From Alphaproteobacteria bacterium (GTDB taxonomy: Bacteria > Pseudomonadota > Alphaproteobacteria > Rs-D84), in contig JAGCVZ010000011.1 of assembly GCA_017962125.1 (NCBI GenBank), forward strand, positions 1-64,000: DNA of 64,000 bases, written 5' to 3'. The translations under genes were made by a program, and so were the position numbers. Shown here one piece after another: positions 1 through 8,311 of this stretch (within the stretch, counting starts at the first letter, position 1; each line of letters opens with the position of its first letter). Under the pieces are notes generated by a model. It was not told the origin of the DNA. It saw nothing but the letters and a program-made list of their open reading frames with translations, and did not search any database.

Positions 1-1268
1 GATGTATAATTCGTCGTTGTTAACGTGAATTTTGATTCGACCCATGTTGCAAAAAGTGTGGTTGGTTGAACTGTAAACTTTAAATTCCCAGAAACTATAT
101 TACCATTTGCATCAACAACTTGTGTTCCTGTACCGTTTTCGCCGGTATAAAACCCACCAAATAATTTGCCAGATTTTGTTGGTAATGTTGTAAGTCCGGT
201 AATCGCGGCCGTTCCATTTGCATCGCTATACCATCCGGTATCATAGGATAAATATACCGTTGATGGTGTTGCGGCGGTTGTCGCACCGGTTGTGTCAAGT
301 GTAATCGCCATCGGCGTTGTGGATACACATGATACCTTGCCATTCCAAAGAGTTTTATTAGTTGTATCGGTTCCTTCATATCCCGTAATATATTGTACGG
401 TTCCCGTCGGACAGGTTTCAACCAATTGTGTGCCGGCAAATGTACTACCCCACATATTATTATACTTTGGTGCCCCGTTTGCGATTAATCCCGCAAAAGT
501 GGATGGCGGTATATACCCGGTTATATTACTACAATTCCAAAATGTGCCGCTAAACATACCGAATGCCCCGGATGTGAAAGAACTAAACAGCGTTGCCGGG
601 ATAGACGTTAATCCAGTGCAACCCCCAAATGTGTAGTAAAACATAGTTTGTGCCCCGGTGGTATAACCACTGAATAATGTGTCGGGGATGGACGTTAAAT
701 TGGTTGCACCATAGAATGTGTAACTAAACCGCGGTTGTGCACCATCCGATGCGTTTTGTGTTATGTATGGGAACATCGCGGACAAACTACCAGAAATCGA
801 TGCGATCTTGGATACTGTATTACCAGTGAAATTACCAAATTGTATCGCCGCTGTAGTTGTGCCCGTACTATAATTCGTGGCAAGACCACCAAACCTTATT
901 GTTTTTGTCCCGGTTGTCGAATATGTACATGTATAGATATCTTCATTCGTATTATTCGTGCGGTCAATTGTATTTCCGGTTACGCCCGTCCCCGAAAGCG
1001 TTCCTCCATCACCACAATCAACATAAAACGTTCCCGCCGCAGATATCTGGAAAGTGAAAGTTCCACCCACAGATGTATAATTCGTCGTTGTTAACGTGAA
1101 TTTTGCGGTTTCACAAAGGGTTCCGTCACCATTTACATCAATTTGCGATTCGGTACACGCGGCATTCGCGCGCGTAATACCCACGCCACCAAGCGTGAAC
1201 GCAACAAACACGAACAACGACGCAATCAATCTGAACATTTTCCGATTCGTATTTTTGAACAACAACAT
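1..1268 (-). CDS. Secreted BspA-like repeat surface protein (3' end outside window)
   Basis: My reverse-strand reading gives one open frame from an ATG at 1268 through the left edge of the window, about 422 codons, with no stop seen. The N-terminus has Lys/Arg residues and then a hydrophobic stretch ending near ANA-A, a signal peptide. Two tandem segments of the form LTSIP-x-T/A-LFSG/S resemble BspA-type leucine-rich repeats, and a later piece (KLFGGFYTGENGTGTQ) resembles InlB B-repeats. The motif KFTLTTTNYTS occurs near residue 55 and again at the window edge. A GGGGGGAAG element 7 bases upstream supports the 1268 start; an ATG at 1238 is an alternative. It is probably an exported adhesin-like protein; its ligand is unknown. 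Confidence 0.7.
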   Translation of the reverse strand, partial: MLLFKNTNRKMFRLIASLFVFVAFTLGGVGITRANAACTESQIDVNGDGTLCETAKFTLTTTNYTSVGGTFTFQISAAGTFYVDCGDGGTLSGTGVTGNTIDRTNNTNEDIYTCTYSTTGTKTIRFGGLATNYSTGTTTAAIQFGNFTGNTVSKIASISGSLSAMFPYITQNASDGAQPRFSYTFYGATNLTSIPDTLFSGYTTGAQTMFYYTFGGCTGLTSIPATLFSSFTSGAFGMFSGTFWNCSNITGYIPPSTFAGLIANGAPKYNNMWGSTFAGTQLVETCPTGTVQYITGYEGTDTTNKTLWNGKVSCVSTTPMAITLDTTGATTAATPSTVYLSYDTGWYSDANGTAAITGLTTLPTKSGKLFGGFYTGENGTGTQVVDANGNIVSGNLKFTVQPTTLFATWVESKFTLTTTNYT

Positions 1269-1450
1269 GACCAGACTTCCCCCCAAAATCCTTTCTTTCC
1301 TTTGTTTTCTGCGAATAAATGGCGAATGTCACCTATTCACATTCTCACTGTAGTAAATATAAAAAATTTGCGCAAGCGTTTTATCATGATTTCTTTTTAC
1401 ACATTTTGGTTGACTTTTTCTACTCGATTGTTATGTACATAAAAAATCAT

Positions 1451-1478
1451 TTGAAAAGGTCGCAGATATTGTTATTAT
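1451..1478 (+). promoter_or_regulatory. Sigma70-type promoter of dacA
   Basis: TTGAAA (1451-1456), a 16-base spacer and TATTAT (1473-1478). The expected start of transcription is only a few bases before the dacA ATG at 1488, and no Shine-Dalgarno is visible, so the mRNA may be leaderless. Confidence 0.5.
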
Positions 1479-1487
1479 ATATGTGTC

Positions 1488-2663
1488 ATGAATTCAAAAA
1501 CATTCACATTTTTATTGGTTTTCTGCGTTACGCCGGCGTTTGCAGAATATAAGACCAAGGCAAAATCTGCTTTCCTTGTGGATTATGATTCTGGTGCGGA
1601 AATTGTGTCAAAATCGGCTGATGAACTTATGCCACCATCGTCAATGCTGAAATTGATGACACTTGCCGTCTTGTTTGACGAGATTAAGGCCGGGCGAATA
1701 TCTTTGAATGACCGTTTCCCGGTTGGAAAAAATGCGGATTACCAAGATCCGGTTTGGTACCCGGCAAGTAAAATATGCCTTTCCGCCGGCCAGGATATTT
1801 CCGTTCGCGACCTTGTTTTGGGTTTGATTGTTTTGTCTGGGGGTGACGCGTCGGTTGTTGTTGCGGAAAAAATGGCGGGGACAGAAGAAAAGTTTACCGA
1901 CCTTATGACCGCCAAGGCACGCGCGATTGGTATGCCACTTTCAACTTTTGGAAATGCAAGCGGATTACCAAACGACAGAAATTTGATGACGAGTCGGGAA
2001 CTTGCAACGCTTGCGTATCACATAATTGCTGATTATCCCGATTTATACCCGATGTTCGCGACAAAAAGGTTTGAATTTGGCGAATATAAAACTGATTGGT
2101 GTCGCGACTGGGGGCGGACACATACGGTAAACTATAATAAGTTGCTATTTACAATGCCGGGTGCGGACGGCCTTAAGACTGGACATACGGACAAGGGCGG
2201 TTATGGCATGGTGGCAAGCGCAACATCTGGGGGGCGCCGTCTTGTTGGGGTTATAAATGGGTTTCATGGCAAGGGACACGATGCCTTGGCGGCGGAAATG
2301 AAGTCTTTGTTGTCGCATGGGTTTAATACAACGATGACCAAGGTTTTTTATCGCCCTGGCGATGATGTGACGGCGGTACCTGTTTGGTATGGACGCGATG
2401 ATTGGGTCCAAGGAACGGTTGATAAAAATTTTGCAGTTACGGCTTTGAAAGAGCAGGGGTTGACCGGTGTCAAGGTCCTTGCGCGGTATACCGACCCTAT
2501 GCCCGCACCGATTAAGGTGGGCGATATTTTGGGTGAAGTTATTGCCGAACGTGACGGAAATGTTATCGCAAGAACAAATTTAGTGGCTAAATCTGGTGTC
2601 GGGCGCGTCCGTTTCTTTGCCCGCGCATGGCGCAATATTATTGTAATGATTATGGGACAATAA
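1488..2663 (+). CDS. dacA: D-alanyl-D-alanine carboxypeptidase (PBP5/6 family)
   Basis: Periplasmic serine DD-peptidase that trims the terminal D-Ala of peptidoglycan stem peptides. The 391-residue product begins with a signal peptide ending AFA-E near residue 19. The SxxK nucleophile motif is S52-M-L-K55 and the KTG motif is at 230-232. The usual SxN triad member (normally SGN) reads SGG at 117-119, and I checked this at the DNA level. A PBP5-type C-terminal beta domain follows, and the end (ARAWRNIIVMIMGQ) may be a short membrane anchor. No ribosome binding site is visible at the ATG. The family assignment is firm; the effect of the SGG change on activity is unknown. Confidence 0.9.
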   Translation: MNSKTFTFLLVFCVTPAFAEYKTKAKSAFLVDYDSGAEIVSKSADELMPPSSMLKLMTLAVLFDEIKAGRISLNDRFPVGKNADYQDPVWYPASKICLSAGQDISVRDLVLGLIVLSGGDASVVVAEKMAGTEEKFTDLMTAKARAIGMPLSTFGNASGLPNDRNLMTSRELATLAYHIIADYPDLYPMFATKRFEFGEYKTDWCRDWGRTHTVNYNKLLFTMPGADGLKTGHTDKGGYGMVASATSGGRRLVGVINGFHGKGHDALAAEMKSLLSHGFNTTMTKVFYRPGDDVTAVPVWYGRDDWVQGTVDKNFAVTALKEQGLTGVKVLARYTDPMPAPIKVGDILGEVIAERDGNVIARTNLVAKSGVGRVRFFARAWRNIIVMIMGQ

Positions 2664-2665
2664 AA

Positions 2666-3568
2666 ATGGCACGAAAATCAAATATGCCCGTTTACGAATT
2701 TCCGCACCCGATGGACAACAATAACACAATCGGACACGATACAACTTTGCGCGCTTTTATGGAAGCCTGGCAAAATCGTGACATGCATCCTGTTCATCCT
2801 GTATGGATGTTGTGTGGCCCGCGTGGCATAGGCAAGGCGACACTTGCATATCAAATTGCCCGCATGGTTTATGGCAATGTTGGCGACTTTTTTATCATAG
2901 ATTTAGACAGAAACATTGATAAAGATGGTCGCGTTAAGTCTGATGGCAAATCTATATCGGTTTACACTGTTCGTGCTGCGATTGAAAAGATGCAACTTTC
3001 ATCAATGTCGGGCGAGTGGCGGGTTGTGCTTATTGATTCTGTGGATGCACTAACTACTGCGGCGGCGAATGCAATTCTAAAATTACTTGAAGAACCGCCG
3101 GCAAAGACACTATTTCTGCTTGTTACACATCAATTATCAAGTGTTTTGCCAACTGTACGTTCGCGTGCGCGGGTTGAAAAAATGCATCCGTTATCAATTC
3201 CTGATTTGCGCCGTCTTTGTGCGCGTTTTATGCCGGACGAAGTAATTGATGATGAAACATTGCGCCTTGCAAATGGGTCTTTTGGGCGTATTGCAAACTT
3301 AAAACAATCGGGCGGTGATGCAATATATGAAAAATTGGTTGAATTTGTAACAAATAAACACGCATTGCCATCGGATGCTATGGGGATTGCGCGCCAAATT
3401 GCACCAAATCCGGAACTTTACGGAATTTTGTTGGATGTGATTGCGCATTTTGATTTGGCGGAACTTTATCCATTGGCAACACGTGCTATTGCCGATATAA
3501 GTCGCGTCAATCTGGAACCGGAAATATCACTATTTAAAATTATCCTAGAGATACAAAAATGCTTATAG
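2666..3568 (+). CDS. holB: DNA polymerase III delta' subunit
   Basis: Clamp-loader subunit that works with DnaX and delta to load the sliding clamp. The 300-residue product has a Walker A element GPRGIGKATLAY, the delta'-typical LKLLEEPPAKTLFLLVTH, and the SRC-like segment PTVRSRA. The frame is open from an ATG at 2627 inside dacA, but the ATG at 2666 directly after the dacA stop gives the usual N-terminus and is preferred. The 3' end overlaps tatD by 10 bases, so dacA-holB-tatD are probably cotranscribed. In alphaproteobacteria holB often lies next to metG and tatD; metG is not present here. Confidence 0.92.
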   Translation: MARKSNMPVYEFPHPMDNNNTIGHDTTLRAFMEAWQNRDMHPVHPVWMLCGPRGIGKATLAYQIARMVYGNVGDFFIIDLDRNIDKDGRVKSDGKSISVYTVRAAIEKMQLSSMSGEWRVVLIDSVDALTTAAANAILKLLEEPPAKTLFLLVTHQLSSVLPTVRSRARVEKMHPLSIPDLRRLCARFMPDEVIDDETLRLANGSFGRIANLKQSGGDAIYEKLVEFVTNKHALPSDAMGIARQIAPNPELYGILLDVIAHFDLAELYPLATRAIADISRVNLEPEISLFKIILEIQKCL

Positions 3569-4326
3569 ATACACATTGTCATTTAACCTATGATTTTTCA
3601 AGCGTTGGTGGTGTGGTGGCAGTTATAAAGCGCGCAACCACAGCGGGTGTAAAATACATAATATGCCCGACGGCAAATCCAGTAGATATCTTGCCTGCGA
3701 TAAAATTGTCGCATGAATATGATAATATTTTTACAACAATTGGAATACACCCTGAATACGCAGGAACAAATCCAGCCAATTACATTACAGATGAAATTTT
3801 ATCTGATCCGCGTGTGCTGGGTATTGGCGAAATTGGGCTTGATTATCATGAAATGGAAAACAATACGCGTAATGCGCAAATCGAACTGTTTGAAAAACAA
3901 TTGGAAATGGCTCGGCGCGCAAAACTGCCGGTTGCAATACATACGCGCGAAGCAGAGAATGATACCGTAGAAATTCTGTCTCAATATTCGGATGTTGTTG
4001 GTGTTATGCACTGCTTTACATCAAGTTATGATATGGCAAAAAAAATGCTAGATTGTGGATATTATTTTTCGGCAAGTGGCATTTTAACATTCAAAAATGC
4101 AGGCGATATTCGTGAAACATTTGCACGTATTCCACTCGACCGCCTTGTGGTTGAAACCGACAGTCCTTATTGCGCGCCCGTTCCACATCGCGGAAGTATT
4201 TGCGAACCGGCATATGTGATTGATACAGCGCGCGTTTTGGCTGAAATAAAAAACATTTCATTTGAAAAAATGTGTGAAACGGTAATGGAAAATATAAAAA
4301 AACTGTATCCAAAGATACAGTTTTGA
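3559..4326 (+). CDS. tatD: TatD-family metal-dependent hydrolase (YcfH-like)
   Basis: TIM-barrel deoxyribonuclease of the amidohydrolase superfamily, 255 residues, of normal length. The N-terminal metal site DTHCH is at residues 4-8. It is followed by GEIGLDYH (metal-bridging Glu), an AIHTRE histidine, an MHCF histidine, and VVETDSPY with the last metal-binding Asp. These are the complete TatD ligands. The start overlaps the end of holB, which suggests translational coupling. The biological substrate of this subfamily is not settled (3'-5' DNase or RNA quality control). Confidence 0.9.
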   Translation: MLIDTHCHLTYDFSSVGGVVAVIKRATTAGVKYIICPTANPVDILPAIKLSHEYDNIFTTIGIHPEYAGTNPANYITDEILSDPRVLGIGEIGLDYHEMENNTRNAQIELFEKQLEMARRAKLPVAIHTREAENDTVEILSQYSDVVGVMHCFTSSYDMAKKMLDCGYYFSASGILTFKNAGDIRETFARIPLDRLVVETDSPYCAPVPHRGSICEPAYVIDTARVLAEIKNISFEKMCETVMENIKKLYPKIQF

Positions 4327-4327
4327 T
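4298..4327 (+). terminator. Rho-independent terminator overlapping the tatD stop
   Basis: An 11-bp perfect stem AAAACTGTATC / GATACAGTTTT with loop CAAA ends in a short T run; the tatD stop codon lies within the 3' arm. Confidence 0.7.
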
Positions 4328-4341
4328 TCATGCAACGACAC

Positions 4342-4767
4342 TTATCGGTCTAGTATTGTCGATGCCCGTCTTAACGCCAACGAATTAAAATCATTTTTTC
4401 CAGGTTTCAAATCTTCGGTATCAACGGTTCCTGAAAAATAGGTTCCAAGGAAACTGTCCCACACAATCGTAGATACGTGCCCAGCCTTTTTCTGTTTTAA
4501 TATATTGGCAATATAATTGGCACGTTTGCGCTCCTCACGAACATTTTCTGGTACCAATTCATCATACATTATTGCGATTAATGTGGTTATAACACGCGGA
4601 TTAACTGTCACAGGGTCATAGTAATCCAAAATCACTTGGTTATTACGAACAAATTCGCGAACACATTCAAAAGCGCGTTCCTTATCAAAAGCCTGTACAC
4701 CAAGCGTTTTTTTAATTCTGTCCTCAAAGTTGCTTATAAAATCAAGTGCGATTTCATCCGGTTCCAT
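4342..4767 (-). CDS. Uncharacterised 141-residue protein
   Basis: I do not recognise this family. The product is acidic to neutral, mostly helical in appearance, with no signal peptide, membrane segment or cysteine cluster (one Cys). The middle carries a basic patch (REERKRANYIANILKQKK) that might contact nucleic acid, but this is only a suggestion. An AAGGAG-type site lies just upstream of the ATG on the reverse strand. It is monocistronic, convergent with tatD and divergent from smpB. Composition matches its neighbours, so it is probably a real native gene. Confidence 0.6.
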   Translation of the reverse strand: MEPDEIALDFISNFEDRIKKTLGVQAFDKERAFECVREFVRNNQVILDYYDPVTVNPRVITTLIAIMYDELVPENVREERKRANYIANILKQKKAGHVSTIVWDSFLGTYFSGTVDTEDLKPGKNDFNSLALRRASTILDR

Positions 4768-4880
4768 TTTTGACTCCTTTTATCTTCTTGCCTATGTTAA
4801 ATGGTATCAAAAAACATAAAAAATTGCAATAAATAAAAAACATTTGGATTTTGACGATTTTTGGTATAGAATTTCACATT

Positions 4881-5351
4881 ATGCCACGTAGTATGATAAA
4901 ATTTGGTCACGTTTCTGAAAACCGCAAAGCGCGGTTCGCCTATACTATTGAAGACACGATAGAGGCGGGCATAGAATTAACCGGGGCCGAGGTTAAATCA
5001 TTGCGTTATGGTTTGGTCACGATTGTTGACGGCTTTGTGCAAAAACGCGGAACTGATTTATACCTTGCAGGTATAGAAATTCAAAAATTACCCACTGCGG
5101 CACGCATTACAAACTTTGACGAACGCCGTTCGCGCAGGTTGTTGTTGCACCGCGCTCAAATAAACCGCATGATTGGACAACTAAACGAAAAAGGTGCGAC
5201 TATTTTTCCGTTAAAACTATATTTCAATAATCGTGGTCGGCTAAAGGTTTTGCTTGGCATCGGGCATGGTAAAAATCGTGCAGATAAACGTGAAACTATA
5301 AAACGTCGCGAATGGGAAAAGTCCCGCGCAAGATTGCTGCGTAACCACTAG
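4881..5351 (+). CDS. smpB: SsrA-binding protein SmpB
   Basis: tmRNA partner for rescue of stalled ribosomes. The 156-residue product has the characteristic ENRKARF, EAGIELTGAEVKSLR and LYFNNRGRLKVLLG segments, and a basic C-terminal tail (DKRETIKRREWEKSRARLLRN) that enters the decoding centre. The frame is open from 4851, but homologous N-termini fit the ATG at 4881 (MPRS) or 4893 (MIKFG). Neither has a clear Shine-Dalgarno. The 3' end overlaps by 4 bases the convergent endonuclease V-like gene. Confidence 0.93.
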   Translation: MPRSMIKFGHVSENRKARFAYTIEDTIEAGIELTGAEVKSLRYGLVTIVDGFVQKRGTDLYLAGIEIQKLPTAARITNFDERRSRRLLLHRAQINRMIGQLNEKGATIFPLKLYFNNRGRLKVLLGIGHGKNRADKRETIKRREWEKSRARLLRNH

Positions 5352-5767
5352 CCATTGACACTATCGGTGCAAATCCATTCCGGTCGCGGTCGTCCGGTCC
5401 ACCGATAGAAATTCGGTTTTTGTCGATACTTTTCACGAATTCGGGCGCGATTTTTTTCTATATCTTCATCTGTCACAAGATATTCGCCGTCGCCACAAAG
5501 TCCACACGTATATTTTCGCAAATCGTCCGGCGAAAAGTTAACTGCAAAACCGCGATAGTTCATTTCGTTACAAATACTACAAAATCGGTCGCAGGTAAAT
5601 TTCCAACGCGCGCGCGCCCAACGCATATGCCCGGTTCCCAAGACAAAATAGTTTGGGGCATCAGAAATATCAATTTTTTGTTTAATAACACGCGGCAATT
5701 CGTGATATTCGGCAATTAAATGCTGATCTGAAAGTTCCGATACAGGTATAACATTTACGCGTGTCAT
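5348..5767 (-). CDS. Pyrimidine dimer DNA glycosylase (T4 endonuclease V/DenV-like)
   Basis: The N-terminus MTRVNVIPVSELSDQHLIAE and the following ELPRV match T4 endonuclease V almost residue for residue. They include Thr2, whose amino group is the nucleophile after Met removal, and Glu23, the catalytic acid. FVLGTGHMRWARARWKF and the C-terminal FYRWTGRPR (for T4 WYKYYGK) also match. Such enzymes excise UV-induced cyclobutane pyrimidine dimers and nick the abasic site. Compared with T4, the middle carries an unusual set of cysteines (CDRFCSIC and CGLC) that could form a zinc site; this is inference. It is 139 residues, the same size as T4 EndoV, and monocistronic. Confidence 0.85.
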   Translation of the reverse strand: MTRVNVIPVSELSDQHLIAEYHELPRVIKQKIDISDAPNYFVLGTGHMRWARARWKFTCDRFCSICNEMNYRGFAVNFSPDDLRKYTCGLCGDGEYLVTDEDIEKNRARIREKYRQKPNFYRWTGRPRPEWICTDSVNG

Positions 5768-5815
5768 AAGTAAACTATGACGAAAAATTAGGCCATTTTA
5801 TATAGTAAAGAAATC

Positions 5816-7072
5816 TTAAATTTTGTTTCCAATTAACAACGTTTCATTTGCATCTGTAATCTTTACATTGCAAATTGTTCGTGGTGGAATATCTGTTCCG
5901 ATTATTTGAACCGGTATATCATCAGGAGTTCTTCCAACATTATCAGATTCAACTAAAACCTGAAACGTATTGCCAACTAAATTTTTCATAAAATTGCACA
6001 TGTTTTTATTTGCTATATCTGTAATTTTGCGCACACGTGCCTTTGCGATATCGCGCGGAATTTGATTGGGCATTTCTGCTGCAACTGTTCCGGGGCGTGG
6101 CGAAAAAGGAAAGGCGTGAATTCGTATAGGTTTTAATTCTTGTGCCAAATTCAAGGTTTCGCCGAACAATTCATCTGTTTCACCCGGGAAACCACAGATT
6201 ATATCCCAACTAAAACTAATTTTGCCATTTGCTAATCTTACTAAATCACGTATTTTGTCCGCCGTATGCCGCCGTCGCATCATGTGCAAAATCACATCCG
6301 ATCCAGATTGCATGGAAAGATGCAGATGTGGCATAAACCGCGGTTCTTTTTTCATCATTTCAATAATGTCGCATATCGCCGGCACTGCGGGATCAACAGA
6401 CGAAAGGCGCAACCTTTGCAGGTTAGGCACATCATCCAACAATTGTTGGCACAAATCAGAAATTAAAAAAGGACGCCCATCATGTACGCGTACATAGGAT
6501 GCTATATCTACGCCAGTTAAGACAATTTCCCCAAAACCGTTTTCGGTCGCGGAACGAACGTTTTCTAAAATTTTATCGTATTCAAACGATATCGCCGGCC
6601 CACGCAAAAGACGGGTTACACAATAAGTACAATCATGATTACAACCATTTTGAATTTGAACAAATTGTTTTGAAAGTTTGTTTTCTAAATCAAAGTTTCC
6701 GCGAATTCCCGGCTGTAAATTGCCGCAAATTTTTGGCGGTATTTTACTCATGTATGTGTCCAAATCCATTTTTTTTTCGTTTGGCACAATTACCACACCA
6801 GAGATTTTTTCGAATAATTTCGGATTCCTTGTAGCGGCGCAACCGGTTACAAAGATAATTGTGTTTGGGTTTTCCCTGGCAATTTTTCGTACAGCTTGTC
6901 CGCACTGACGTTCCGCTTCTGCGGTAACCGCGCAAGTATTCACAACAACCGCGCAAATTCCGCATGCGCAAAGCATGTTTTTTATCTTTTCGCACTCCAT
7001 CGCGTTAAGACGACAGCCGAAAGACAAAGTTTTGATATTATTTTTATTATTTTCTGCTTGCATTTTGACCAT
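5816..7072 (-). CDS. mtaB: tRNA t6A37 methylthiotransferase MtaB
   Basis: Radical-SAM enzyme that adds a methylthio group to t6A37 of ANN-decoding tRNAs. The 418-residue product has an N-terminal UPF0004 domain with FGCRLNAMECE, a VVNTCAVT cysteine and a VTGCAA cysteine for the auxiliary cluster. The radical-SAM motif is CNHDCTYC, followed by SMQSGSD and DIICGFPGET. FGCRLNA is typical of MtaB and not MiaB. A TRAM-like C-terminus follows. Its substrate modification t6A needs TsaD, which is also encoded in the window (32655-33776). No obvious ribosome binding site; the next in-frame ATG (7063) is possible. Confidence 0.9.
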   Translation of the reverse strand: MVKMQAENNKNNIKTLSFGCRLNAMECEKIKNMLCACGICAVVVNTCAVTAEAERQCGQAVRKIARENPNTIIFVTGCAATRNPKLFEKISGVVIVPNEKKMDLDTYMSKIPPKICGNLQPGIRGNFDLENKLSKQFVQIQNGCNHDCTYCVTRLLRGPAISFEYDKILENVRSATENGFGEIVLTGVDIASYVRVHDGRPFLISDLCQQLLDDVPNLQRLRLSSVDPAVPAICDIIEMMKKEPRFMPHLHLSMQSGSDVILHMMRRRHTADKIRDLVRLANGKISFSWDIICGFPGETDELFGETLNLAQELKPIRIHAFPFSPRPGTVAAEMPNQIPRDIAKARVRKITDIANKNMCNFMKNLVGNTFQVLVESDNVGRTPDDIPVQIIGTDIPPRTICNVKITDANETLLIGNKI

Positions 7073-7123
7073 TTTTGAATCATTATAGCGTAGTTAAAAT
7101 ATATTTCAACAAAGGAATTTGAT

Positions 7124-7516
7124 ATGGCACGCACAACTAATTCTGATACTTTACCATTTGTAGAAAGCCGTTATGAGCTTGGAATGCTTGCATCACAGCG
7201 GGTTCGCGACTTAAACGGAGGTGCAACACCGGTGGTTGAACGTAATGGCGACAAACCTACGGTTACAGCATTGCGTGAAATTGCAAGCGGAAAACTAGAC
7301 ATTCCGGCTATACGCCATGAATTTGTACAATCGTACAAAGAAACTCCGGTCGTCGAAAATGCCGAAGAAACATTGGAAGTTAGCAGTGATAACCCAGAAT
7401 TGCGGGATATTGACGCAGAATTAGAGGAAACACTGATTGGTGATGAGCCGGTTGATGCGACGGAATTGGTCGCCGAAGATGTTATGGACGACGATACGGA
7501 ATCCGACGAAGAATAA
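7124..7516 (+). CDS. rpoZ: RNA polymerase omega subunit
   Basis: Small RNA polymerase assembly subunit of 130 residues. It shows the omega core: RYELGMLASQRVRDLNGG, then KPTVTALREIASGKLD. The C-terminal half is a long acidic tail (ending DDDTESDEE), common in alphaproteobacterial omega subunits. An AAAGGAA site precedes the ATG. It is followed 17 bases later by tRNA-Ser, which may be read from the same transcript. Confidence 0.93.
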   Translation: MARTTNSDTLPFVESRYELGMLASQRVRDLNGGATPVVERNGDKPTVTALREIASGKLDIPAIRHEFVQSYKETPVVENAEETLEVSSDNPELRDIDAELEETLIGDEPVDATELVAEDVMDDDTESDEE

Positions 7517-7533
7517 GTAAAAGTATAAAATCC

Positions 7534-7624
7534 GGAGATGTCGCATAGTTGGTCTAGTGCGCCACATTGGAAATGTGGTATACGGGCAACCGTATCAAGG
7601 GTTCGAATCCCTTCATCTCCGCCA
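7534..7624 (+). tRNA. tRNA-Ser (GGA)
   Basis: A complete class II tRNA: acceptor stem GGAGATG/CATCTCC, anticodon stem CCACA/TGTGG with loop TTGGAAA (anticodon GGA), a long variable arm TACGG..CCGTA, T arm with GGTTCGAATCC, discriminator G and an encoded CCA. Its 3' end is partly repeated at 9491-9498. Confidence 0.97.
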
Positions 7625-7635
7625 TAGTAAAAACT

Positions 7636-7667
7636 TAAAAAATTCGCCTTGTGCGGATTTTTTTTGT
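7636..7667 (+). terminator. Rho-independent terminator after tRNA-Ser
   Basis: The stem AAAATTCGC / GCGGATTTT (one wobble pair) with loop CTTGT runs into an eight-T tract. Confidence 0.75.
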
Positions 7668-7752
7668 TTTATCGGCAGAGATAGGGGGATGTGTGCGAGC
7701 GGTAACGCCACGCCATAAAAATCCAACACCCGTTTTGAATGTTGTACTTATG

Positions 7753-8142
7753 CTATTTGCATCTAAACAACTTATTTATTAAACGCGACCATCTTTGGCT
7801 TTCATAATCTTGTAATTCTTGTTCTGCTTTTTCGATATTCCCATCATATTCGGCTTTATGAGCCTCAAAATCAGCCCATGCTGTAAAGTAATCATCCTTT
7901 GCTTTGCGATAACTTTTATAGATATATCCAGAACCACATGTTTCACAAGCATATCTAAGACCAGCAATGTAACATAACCCTTCTGTCAAACCAAAACATC
8001 CACAACTACCACAAGTCGTAGACACTCTCTTGTTGTAGTAATCATATACATTGCCCTTTTGGCGTAATGTTTGCCTTGCGGTTTGCAGTTCTTCCCTAGC
8101 TCGCTTTATATTCTGCTCTAAACGTATTCTTTCTTTGTTCAT
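7753..8142 (-). CDS. Uncharacterised coiled-coil protein with a Cys-rich zinc-finger-like centre
   Basis: I do not recognise a named family. From the ATG at 8142 the 129-residue product has an N-terminal charged helix, then TTCGSCGCFG and YACETCG, two CxxC pairs that suggest a zinc-binding centre. A second long charged helix follows and the product ends in FRCK. The frame can be extended to a TTG at 8202, but the ATG with an upstream GAGG is preferred. It lies alone between tRNA-Ser and the divergent Fic gene and probably belongs to the same accessory insert. Confidence 0.6.
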   Translation of the reverse strand: MNKERIRLEQNIKRAREELQTARQTLRQKGNVYDYYNKRVSTTCGSCGCFGLTEGLCYIAGLRYACETCGSGYIYKSYRKAKDDYFTAWADFEAHKAEYDGNIEKAEQELQDYESQRWSRLINKLFRCK

Positions 8143-8259
8143 AATAATGTTTGCATCCTCTTTGTTATGCGCATATGGTACATCAACCGCACAGATTGTC
8201 AATTATATTTTACAATGGTTCATAAGTGAATTTCACATTTTAAAATCGTAATTTTGTTC

Positions 8260-8298
8260 TTGCCAATTCGGTAATTATTTCTTATAATTCTACCGAAT
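8260..8298 (+). promoter_or_regulatory. Fic promoter with palindromic operator
   Basis: TTGCCA (8260-8265), a 17-base spacer and TATAAT (8283-8288) form a near-consensus promoter. An inverted repeat ATTCGGTA (8266-8273) / TACCGAAT (8291-8298) sits over the spacer and the start region, with inner arms AATTAT/ATAATT, as expected for a repressor operator. Confidence 0.6.
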
Positions 8299-8311
8299 AA
8301 CGGGGGTTGAT

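Noticed and set aside
2627-2665. Upstream start for holB
   Set aside because: It overlaps dacA and gives residues not expected for delta'; the ATG at 2666 fits better.
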